In this document: piece after piece, positions 19,557-26,761 of the stretch
How positions within the stretch are numbered: the stretch's first letter is position 1
How the letters are laid out: every line of letters begins with the position of its first letter
Source of the DNA: Pycnococcus provasolii
Taxonomy: Eukaryota > Chlorophyta > Pseudoscourfieldiophyceae > Pseudoscourfieldiales > Pycnococcaceae
Reading direction: 5' to 3'
DNA: 64,000 bases
Assembly (NCBI GenBank): GCA_938743325.2
Contig: OW568882.1
Span: 558,001 to 622,000, forward strand
Made by a program: the position numbers and the translations under genes
The notes under the pieces: model-generated
Seen by the model: the letters and a program-made list of their open reading frames with translations, nothing else
Database searches by the model: none
What the model was told of the DNA's origin: nothing

Positions 19557-21352
19557 GCGAAGAAAACAAGTTGCCAGGTCCTGCTCAGTCTTACTGGGAC
19601 TTACGCCATGCGTGCGTCAAAGTCATGAACCGGCTATCGCGCGATCCTAAGCGAGCACCGCTTGAAAAAGTGGATGCTGGATCGCGCTTGAACGCGCCGA
19701 CGCCATTGTGGATGGTTACAAAGGTTGTTCAAGAAAGGAAGAGTAACCCAGAGTTAAATCAACGAGAACTTTCAGATAAGGTTGGTCTTCCACGCACAAC
19801 AGTTCGGGGCATTCTCCAACAAGAACAAGATGGTGGCGCCCTGCGCATCCGCACGTCCTTCGGTGAAGATGGCCGTGAGAGGATCCTGACGGTGGAGCAA
19901 GAGAAGTTGTTGTTGGAAGTTGCGGACGGTGCTCCGTACATTCCTGATGTTAAGCTTGTGCCTATGGCGCAAGCGAAGGACAACGCCTTTCCCGACTTGT
20001 CTAGGCGAACTCTGTACAACTATTTGTACGTGTACTGCACACCTCCGTTTGTGATCAAGCAGACGGACGGAACAACACTAGAAAAAAACCACGTTCGCGT
20101 GTTCGACATGCACCTCGGGTACGTCGAGGGTTTTGTGAAGTGGCGCAAGTCGAATGGCGACGTCCTTATCTTCTACTTGGATGAGTTTCCTATCGCTGTT
20201 CCGTGGTGGCCGACGCACGGCAGGACGAGGAGAGGGACAACATTGCACGCAGACGCGGCGTACCGTACGACAAAGCATTCCGCGATCATGTGTGTGGGAG
20301 AGCAACACCGCATTCTTAAAGCTTTCCTTTACAAAACCGCCGTCAACGACGACAAGTACGTGGACTTCATGTTGAAAAATCAGGCCACGGATGATGCCTG
20401 CCCGTCCTTTGGTGGCGAGGCACTCGTGACGAGGCTCAAGAAAATCGCCGATGAAACAAAACAACGCGTACTCCTGCTCGTGGACCGGCTAGGCACGTCC
20501 GGCACGAAGCACTACCCGGACAAGCAGCACTTCAACCGAAAGGTGAAGACGTCGTTTTCGCGGGATAATGGCCTCGGGTACGCGCACCTGCCAGTGAAAG
20601 GCTATCTGTTCGACCCCATCGAGCCGGCGAACGGCTTGATCCAGCGCTTCGTTGAGACGAAGTGGTTTTCAGAGACGCCACGAACGACGTCGTGGGGGCA
20701 CGTCGTGCCAGGCCCGGCAGACTTTGCCGAAGCCGTTGCGGCTTTCAAAGCCGCAATCTGCGACACGAACGACCAGGGAAAAAAAAACCCGTTCCCTGGA
20801 TTTTATCGGTGGCGTCAGTTCAGTTTGGCGGCAAAGAAGGTGTGGGAAAAGAACGCGCACGCGCAAAAGGCAATCGCAGACCGCAAAAAAACACCAAAGG
20901 CACAGAGGTGGACGTGGGATCCAGAACGTGCGTGGGAACACGACTTCCCCTCGCGGTGGGAGGGTCTTCGGGACGACGTACCTGAGGAAAGCATGCCGCG
21001 CACTGTGCCACCACCGCCACCTCCAGCTGGCGATGTGCCTCCGCCACCACCGTTGCCATCTGAACAAGCTGTGCCACCGCCGCCACTGCCGCCACCTCCA
21101 GGTGTGCCACCGCCGCCGCCGCCACTGCCAGATTCGAAGGGGAAGCGGAAAGTCGAATGGGCGGAACTGCTGGAGTCTGAGACTGAGTCGGATCAGTCTG
21201 ATGGGGACTCTGAAGGAAAGGGTCCCGGGCAGACAGGGAATCGGGCCGGTCCCTCTATTTTCACCCGATCAAGGGGGAGGTCTGATCTAGCCTCGCTCGC
21301 CAAGGCCGCCGAGGTTGCGTCTGGCGACGACGTAGTGTTGTACGGTGACTGA
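19511..21352 (+). CDS. DDE transposase with Pro-rich C-terminus
   Basis: A 613-residue protein filling the transposon. The start is taken at ATG 19511; the frame is open to 19358. It begins with a run of nine Gly. A helix-turn-helix region follows (LNQRELSDKVGLPRTTVRGIL, about residues 80-100). The catalytic core fits the DDE pattern: FYLDEFPI near residue 223, LLLVDRLG near 325 and DPIEPANGLIQ near 371. The last resembles the NPIE motif of Tc1/mariner and IS630 enzymes. About 45 residues separate the second Asp from the Glu, longer than in classical members. The C-terminal 110 residues are an unusual addition: a run of polyproline blocks (PPPPPP with Val/Leu) and an acidic Ser/Asp tail. No frameshift or stop breaks it. 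It would cut and paste the element at TA sites. Confidence 0.85.
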
Positions 21353-21365
21353 TAATTGTTGTAAC

Positions 21366-21466
21366 CAAATGAGGCCTAACATAGGTTCCGTGGAGAACAA
21401 ACGGCGTCCAAAACAACCCCGAAACGGTGAAGTTATCGGGTGGGCGAGCAGTTCTTTCCAGGATAC
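21366..21466 (-). repeat. Right terminal inverted repeat
   Basis: 101 bp, the exact reverse complement of 19201-19301. Its outer end is 43 bp before the ATG of the His-rich gene. Confidence 0.95.
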
Positions 21467-21509
21467 TAACTATTACAGTACTTTTATAACTTATTCCTTT
21501 AAGGTTACT

Positions 21510-22260
21510 ATGATGACTTACTACATGCGCACCTTCCTCCCTCTTTTGGTTTTCAGTGTGGCCTTTGTTAAGGCGGCTGAGGATGACCACGACCACCACG
21601 ACCACGCCAACCATACTTCCACGGCTCCGACGGGAAGCCACGGCCACGAACATGGAAAGTGCGAACACGAACACTGCGTCAAGGCGTTCCAAACCATCCT
21701 CATGGCGCACGACACGTGCATGGACGAACAGCTGCCGAAAACACTCGAGAATAAGCTGCACTTCTACGAGGAAGGGTGTGAGGAGAACTGGTGCAACACC
21801 GCGACGGAGGCGTTCGACCCGATGGCGGTGAAGTGCGAAAGCCACGACGAACACGAACACGAACACGAACACGAAAAAGAGCCGTGCGGGTGCGTGGCGA
21901 AGGAACTTGGGTTCACCATCAAGTGCGACACTGCCAAGACCACAGTCACGGCCGCTGTCAAGTATCTGCAGGATAACGTCTGCGAGGTTAAGAAAAACGA
22001 CACAGCGTGCCAGAAGAACTTCGCCATACTGAACGCACACCACGACCACTGCGACCACGACGACTTGCCCCAGACCGCGGAGCTCGCACTCCACTCGTAC
22101 GAAGACAAGTTCACGTCGTGCTCTGTTAAGCGACAGTTCAACCCGAAGGTGGCTCTCTGCCCGGCGGTGAACTGCACAAAGATGGACGCGATGAACGAGG
22201 CGTTAAAGGAGCTCGACGAGGAGTGCAAGCCGGCGGCGCCGACCACTGCGGCCCCGAAGG

Positions 22261-22298
<38 letters not shown>

Positions 22299-22442
22299 TC
22301 CCCGACGACGGCTCCGAAGAAGGAGGCGGCGGTGACGACTGCGGCGGTGACGACTGCGACGACCAAGAGCGCGGCATCTTCGCCGTCCTACGTGGTGGCT
22401 GGCTTCGCGTTCCTGTCCTTTGTGACGGCGTACGTGATGTGA
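21510..22442 (+). CDS. Secreted or surface His/Asp-rich protein with a duplicated Cys-His domain
   Basis: A 310-residue protein, probably metal binding. It starts with a signal peptide (LPLLVFSVAFVKA, cleavage likely before AEDDHD). Three His-rich clusters follow: DDHDHHDHANH near the mature N-terminus, a HEHEHEHE run in the middle and a DHDHDHDHDH run before a Thr/Ala-rich stalk. A final hydrophobic segment (VVAGFAFLSFVTAYVM) could be a GPI signal or membrane helix. Two stretches align by eye: ILMAHDTCMDEQLPKTLE with LHFYEEGC, and ILNAHHDHCDHDDLPQTAE with LHSYEDKFTSC. This indicates an internal duplication of a domain with conserved Cys, His and LP residues. Zn, Cu or Ni capture at the cell surface is an inference from composition. 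The transposon end lies 43 bp upstream, so its native promoter is probably displaced. Confidence 0.8.
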
Positions 22443-22592
22443 TTATATGAAAACAACGACTCGAAAGAAGGGTGGAAAATAAGTCTTGTATTTTGATACT
22501 AAGCTAATGGCGAGGTTTTACATGACAACCAACAAGTATGCGCGCGCGCACACACACGTACACACGTACACACGCACACACACTCCTCCTCT

Positions 22593-24134
22593 TTAGACTG
22601 TCGCAAGACGTCCGAGGATGCGCTCCGTGAGATCCCAAAACGGCGGCACCGTGCTAATCAGGCACTGTTCGTCGGGCGAATGCGCGCCCGTGATGGTTGG
22701 GCCGTACGACACCATGTCCACGCCACCACCCATCTTCGTGTTGAGGATACCGCACTCCAGGCCAGCGTGGATCGCCTTGACTGGAACCTTTGTGGCAATT
22801 GCGATGTCAGGAACAACGCCCGCCATCTCCTCACGCGCCAACTGAAGTACCGCGCTCGACATGTTCGGCGCCCAACCGGGATACGCATCCGGCTGGTCCA
22901 CCGACCCGCCCGCGGCGTTGACGATCATCTTCATGGAAGCACGAACATCCTCTAGACTCTCCTCGATGCTACTTCTCGTCGAGCAGCCGATGGAGACTTC
23001 CGATTCACTCTCGCCCATCTTGACGATGGCGACGTTGCTGCTCGTTTCCACGAGCTCGGGAATGTCGGCGGAAAACTTCACAGGTCCATCCGGCAAGCCA
23101 AGCGCGATGGTCATGAGCGCGACGAGGCTATCGTCCGTGAGACACTGCGTCGAGGAGGTGTCGACGCCCTTAGCGGTCACCTCAAGTGACAAGTTTGGCT
23201 CCACAGACGAGAACTCCGATCTGAACAGCGCGGTAACGTCTCCAATCGCCTGCCTGAGCACCTGCTCTTCTTCGTCTGACGTGACGGCTAACACCGCAAC
23301 ACACTCACGGGGGATGGCGTTGCGCTTGTCACCCCCGTCGATCGACACGAGGCGCACTGCAGTTTTCTGCGACGCGCGGCGCAGTGCACGCATCATCAGC
23401 CGGTTTGCGTTGGCGCGGTACTCGTGGATGTTAACGCCGCTGTGTCCACCGCGCAATCCGGTCACAGCAATTTCCACCGCTCGTGCGTTTGCGGGCACGG
23501 CCGTTTTGCTTACGGGCAGCGTCGCTCTGGTGTCTCCTCCACCGGCGCACCCGACGAAAAGACAACCCCAGTCTTCCGTATCTAGGTTGAGCATGGTTTT
23601 TGCCGTGAGTTTCAGCGCCTTGGCATCAAGCGCGAAAGCGCCCTGCAGTCCCACTTCCTCGGCGACCGTGAAGAGCGCCTCTATGGGTGGGAGGTTCGCG
23701 GTGTCAGGTGCGTCGAGGAGTGCGAGTGCGGCTGCGACGCCGATTCCGTTGTCGGATCCTAGCGTGGTTGCCTGTTGCGAGCGCAGCCACTCGCCTTTGA
23801 CTTCGAGTCGAATTCCTTGCGTTTTGAAGTCAAAGTCGAGGTCGGAGTTTTTCTCGGTGACCATGTCGACGTGTCCTTGTATGAGTACGGGCGGTGCTTG
23901 CGCGCCGTTTCCCGATCCCGGTCTGAATATGCACAAATTCCCCGTTTCGTCGCACGTTCTCTTTAGCGATCGCGCATCCGCGAAGTTCTCGAGATATGCC
24001 AAGATGAGTTTTTCGTGGAACGAAGGTCGAGGTATGGCAGCGATTTGCGCGAAATGCGTCCAGACGGGGCACGAAGGTAGTTCTCCAATTACGTTGAGGT
24101 TGTGATCGAGACATTGCGAGAGAGAGTCAGGCAT
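22593..24134 (-). CDS. PepD-like M20 dipeptidase (Xaa-His / aminoacyl-histidine type)
   Basis: A 513-residue metallopeptidase of family M20, subgroup PepD, which splits dipeptides such as beta-alanyl-histidine or other Xaa-His using two zinc ions. Metal-site motifs are in order: IQGHVDMV (about residue 90), GSDNGIGVAAA, VAEEVGLQGA (catalytic Glu pair), NLDTEDW and near the end GAHSPDEQ. All are intact. Length fits the bacterial PepD family (about 485), which suggests a bacterial origin long ago. The frame is open to 24320; the extra 62 residues are rich in Ser, Arg and Thr with no acidic residues, so they may be an organelle transit peptide. I chose MPDSLSQ at 24134 because pyrimidine-rich leaders before genes here also give such translations. 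Confidence 0.9.
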   Translation of the reverse strand: MPDSLSQCLDHNLNVIGELPSCPVWTHFAQIAAIPRPSFHEKLILAYLENFADARSLKRTCDETGNLCIFRPGSGNGAQAPPVLIQGHVDMVTEKNSDLDFDFKTQGIRLEVKGEWLRSQQATTLGSDNGIGVAAALALLDAPDTANLPPIEALFTVAEEVGLQGAFALDAKALKLTAKTMLNLDTEDWGCLFVGCAGGGDTRATLPVSKTAVPANARAVEIAVTGLRGGHSGVNIHEYRANANRLMMRALRRASQKTAVRLVSIDGGDKRNAIPRECVAVLAVTSDEEEQVLRQAIGDVTALFRSEFSSVEPNLSLEVTAKGVDTSSTQCLTDDSLVALMTIALGLPDGPVKFSADIPELVETSSNVAIVKMGESESEVSIGCSTRSSIEESLEDVRASMKMIVNAAGGSVDQPDAYPGWAPNMSSAVLQLAREEMAGVVPDIAIATKVPVKAIHAGLECGILNTKMGGGVDMVSYGPTITGAHSPDEQCLISTVPPFWDLTERILGRLATV

Positions 24135-24416
24135 GACGAACGGCGACGACGATGAAACACGAGTACTACTAAGGTTACGAGTACGAGTACGTGAAGAGAA
24201 AGAAGTGCTCACAAATAAAGACCGAACAGGAGGAGGCTTTGAGCACGTGAAGGAGAAGTGTTTGAGTTTGAGGCGCAGAGTCAGAGCCTGATGGAGCATA
24301 CACACACACACGAGACACACACGAGCTTATTAATTCACCAAAATGGAAGTGGCGCGGAGAATGAACAGCAAAGCGGCAGCGGAGAGGAGAGACGTGCAAT
24401 GGGCAGAGGGGAGGGA

Positions 24417-24654
24417 ACCCTAACACACATAACCCTAACCCTCCCTAACACATCCTAACACCCCCTAACCCTAACACCCTAACACACATAACCCTAACCC
24501 TAACACCCTAACACCCTAACACCCTAACACCCTAACACCCTAACACCCTAACCCTAACACCCTAACACATACATAACCCTAACACCCTAACCCTAACACC
24601 CTAACACACACATAACCCTAACATACATAACCCTAACACCCCCTAACCCTAACC
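24417..24654. repeat. Degenerate telomere-type repeat array (CCCTAA variants)
   Basis: About 240 bp of CCCTAA units mixed with CCCTAACA and CCCTAACACACATAA variants. It lies between the divergent PepD-like gene and the SAP-motif gene, with unique genes on both sides, so it is interstitial and not a chromosome end. Confidence 0.9.
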
Positions 24655-24751
24655 TGCAGGGACGGCATGGCCCTACCTTTAGCTAAGGTAGGTGGGAAAG
24701 ACGCGCCCGGGACACCTCGGGATTTCCCACCCCGCATCTTAATCTTAGTTA

Positions 24752-24761
24752 GTAAGCTTAC
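24752..24761. promoter_or_regulatory. GTAAGCTTAC palindrome before the SAP-motif gene
   Basis: The same perfect 10-bp palindrome as at 14149-14158, here 3 bp before the ATG at 24765. Confidence 0.4.
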
Positions 24762-24764
24762 CCC

Positions 24765-25805
24765 ATGGTGGCCTTTGGAGGAGCGTCGTCGTCCTTCTCA
24801 GCAGCTTTTATGCGTGGTGGCCATGGCGGCCATAATGTGTCTACCCGTCAGCTGTTCATCTGGATCGTGACAGCCCTGCTTTTGGGAGTATGTGGATGGT
24901 CATCCGGCCTTTTGGTGACGTATGCGCTCGATGTGACGATGATGACGGCCTCCCCTTCACCACCTGGAGGGGGATCTGCAGCGGCGCGATCACCGGCTCA
25001 GAAACACTCTAAGAAGGGCAAAAAAGGTAACGCAGGCTCAGGGAAGGCAAAACCTGCGCCGGCAGCACAGAAACCACAAGCGGTGCCACGACCTCTCATG
25101 CACACACCAGTGGTGACTGAGCAAGCTGGGGTGCACGACGACGAGGAGGCGATACCGGCGAGTACGCAGGAACCCGATACGCCAGCTGTCGTACAAACAA
25201 GACCAACGGCTGTGATTGGCGAGTCGGACGCGAGAAAGGAACACGCAGAAATGGAGATGCTCGCCAAGGAGCACGGCTCGGAGGACGACACAAAAGTCGT
25301 CGAGAGGACGGCGGATGAGAAAGTGGGTCTTATGACAAAGGAACAGCTTGCAGATATTCTGCGCAGCCACGGCAAAGGTGGAGGAGAAGTGGACGACCAG
25401 CTACCCAAGGCTGAGCTTAAGTCGCGCGTCTTGAACCTGCTCAGGGAAAAGGGAGGCGACTTGTCAAAGCTCACGACGTCGTCGTCGTCGCCGTCGTCGT
25501 CGTCAGCCTCGCCTGAAGATGCGATGGTCGAGGCTGATCGCACACGCGATCCAGCGCAACAATCACAGCAGGACCTCGTGCGAGAACTTGCTAAGAGAAG
25601 TTTGTCCATCTGGGGCGACAGAGTGGCGATGGAAAAGAGGCTGAGGCGAGCGAAGCAGAAAGAGGCGGAGCAGGCGTCGAAGATCCTTGTGAGCAAGGAG
25701 CACCTCATCGCGCAGTTGCGCGCTCGCGGCCTGCCGACGCTCGGGAGCAAGGTGGAGCTCGCGGAGAGGCTGCGAACAGGCAGCAGCTATCACGTTGTAT
25801 CATAG
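24765..25805 (+). CDS. Membrane-anchored protein with three SAP-like helical motifs
   Basis: A 346-residue protein. Residues about 28-55 are a signal-anchor helix (LFIWIVTALLLGVCGWSSGLL). A long disordered Lys/Ala/Pro-rich and then acidic linker follows to about residue 185. The C-terminal part has three related helix-turn-helix units: MTKEQLADILRSHGKGG near 190, QDLVRELAKRSLSIWG near 268 and LIAQLRARGLPTLGSKVEL near 310. The last fits the SAP pattern L..LR..GL...G.K..L..RL closely; the others are weaker. SAP motifs usually bind DNA or RNA, so their place on a membrane-anchored protein is unusual. Roles in organelle nucleic-acid attachment or in plain protein binding are both possible. The palindrome GTAAGCTTAC sits directly before the ATG. 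Confidence 0.7.
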   Translation: MVAFGGASSSFSAAFMRGGHGGHNVSTRQLFIWIVTALLLGVCGWSSGLLVTYALDVTMMTASPSPPGGGSAAARSPAQKHSKKGKKGNAGSGKAKPAPAAQKPQAVPRPLMHTPVVTEQAGVHDDEEAIPASTQEPDTPAVVQTRPTAVIGESDARKEHAEMEMLAKEHGSEDDTKVVERTADEKVGLMTKEQLADILRSHGKGGGEVDDQLPKAELKSRVLNLLREKGGDLSKLTTSSSSPSSSSASPEDAMVEADRTRDPAQQSQQDLVRELAKRSLSIWGDRVAMEKRLRRAKQKEAEQASKILVSKEHLIAQLRARGLPTLGSKVELAERLRTGSSYHVVS

Positions 25806-25967
25806 AACACCTTATTCCATTTCAACATTATTTTGAACTGTTTCACTTTCTTTCACTTTCTTTCCACGTTCGTTGGAGAACGACGTTCAGCTTACTGTAC
25901 GTACTCGTACCGGCAGCTCTTTTGCGAGCCCTTAAGGGCAAGGGCGTCCGACATCGACAGGGAGGGA

Positions 25968-26005
25968 GGGTTAGGGTAGTCAGGCTAGGGTTAGGGTTAG
26001 GGCTA
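25968..26005 (+). repeat. Interstitial telomere-type repeat, degenerate
   Basis: GGGTTAGGGTAGTCAGGC followed by TAGGGTTAGGGTTAGGGC; about four TTAGGG-like units with interruptions. Confidence 0.75.
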
Positions 26006-26260
26006 GGAGGGCTCTATCGTAGATGTCAAAGTGTCTCGAAGCTTGTGAGCAAACGATTCTTTGCTGTCGTTGCTTTTTGTCTCTTGGTCGGCCTAAGGTT
26101 AAAACGTCGGCGGATACTCCGCGCGGACAAAGTTCTGGGGGTTATTAGAGCGGCTTGAGAAGATTTGAGGAATTCAAAGCTGATACCTTTCCCGTGCGTG
26201 CGTTCGCTTTTGCGCGCCCTGCCAGGTTGTTTTTGCCCAAGATAATAGAAAGTCTCCGAA

Positions 26261-26294
26261 CAAGGGCATATTAACCCGGATTCATATGCCCTTG
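26261..26294. repeat. Perfect inverted repeat (possible hairpin)
   Basis: CAAGGGCATA at 26261-26270 is the exact complement of TATGCCCTTG at 26285-26294, with a 14-base loop. TCCGAACAAG words flank it on both sides. Confidence 0.6.
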
Positions 26295-26761
26295 CTCCGA
26301 ACAAGTCTCCGAACAGGTTCGCTCCGATATCAAGAGCTGATCCCGGGAGAACCCGAACCAGGATCCCGTTGTATCATAGACTAAGGTTAACTTGCAAGCG
26401 CCGCCGTGCCGGGTATGTTGTTGGTGAGAACGAACTACCTAAAAACGGGAGGGAGGGGAGGGGGTGCGTGATCCCCGGGGTCGTCAAAAGTGTCATCAAA
26501 TCAAATTCTCGTTCTCGTGAACAAGTAAGTAACTTAAGTGTTTGGAAAGTTGTTGTGGGAAAGAAACACTTTGCGGCCGCCATATTATATTAATACATAA
26601 GAAACACCACACGTCGCTTAAGCTCGCTCTGTGTAAGTACATACCAACTACGTGTCTCAATCACTGCAGCTCACGATCCAACCGGGCCCCTTTTCTTCCT
26701 GATTTTTTCTTTCTCGAATACTCGTATATTCTTACCGATCACTCGTGCTTCTGAATCTTGA

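Larger units (their letters stand above)
19201..21466 (+). mobile_element. Tc1/mariner-like DNA transposon, apparently whole
   Basis: The 2,266-bp element is bounded by perfect 101-bp terminal inverted repeats (19201-19301 and 21366-21466) starting GTATCCTGGAAAG. A TA lies on each side (19199-19200 and 21467-21468), the target duplication typical of Tc1/mariner. Joining the flanks with a single TA restores a second copy of ACTTAACTATTACAGTACT that already stands 24 bp to the left, which supports a clean TA insertion. It carries one long open transposase frame. Identical ends and an unbroken frame point to a recent insertion. Confidence 0.92.
25806..26761. other. Intergenic region
   Basis: About 950 bp. 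It holds a TTAGGG-type tract at 25968-26005, a hairpin at 26261-26294, repeated TCCGAACA words near 26254-26320 and CTTAAG motifs near the next gene. No coding frame is convincing. Confidence 0.55.

Noticed and set aside
24417-24654. Chromosome end (true telomere)
   Set aside because: Unique genes continue on both sides and the units are degenerate, so it is interstitial.
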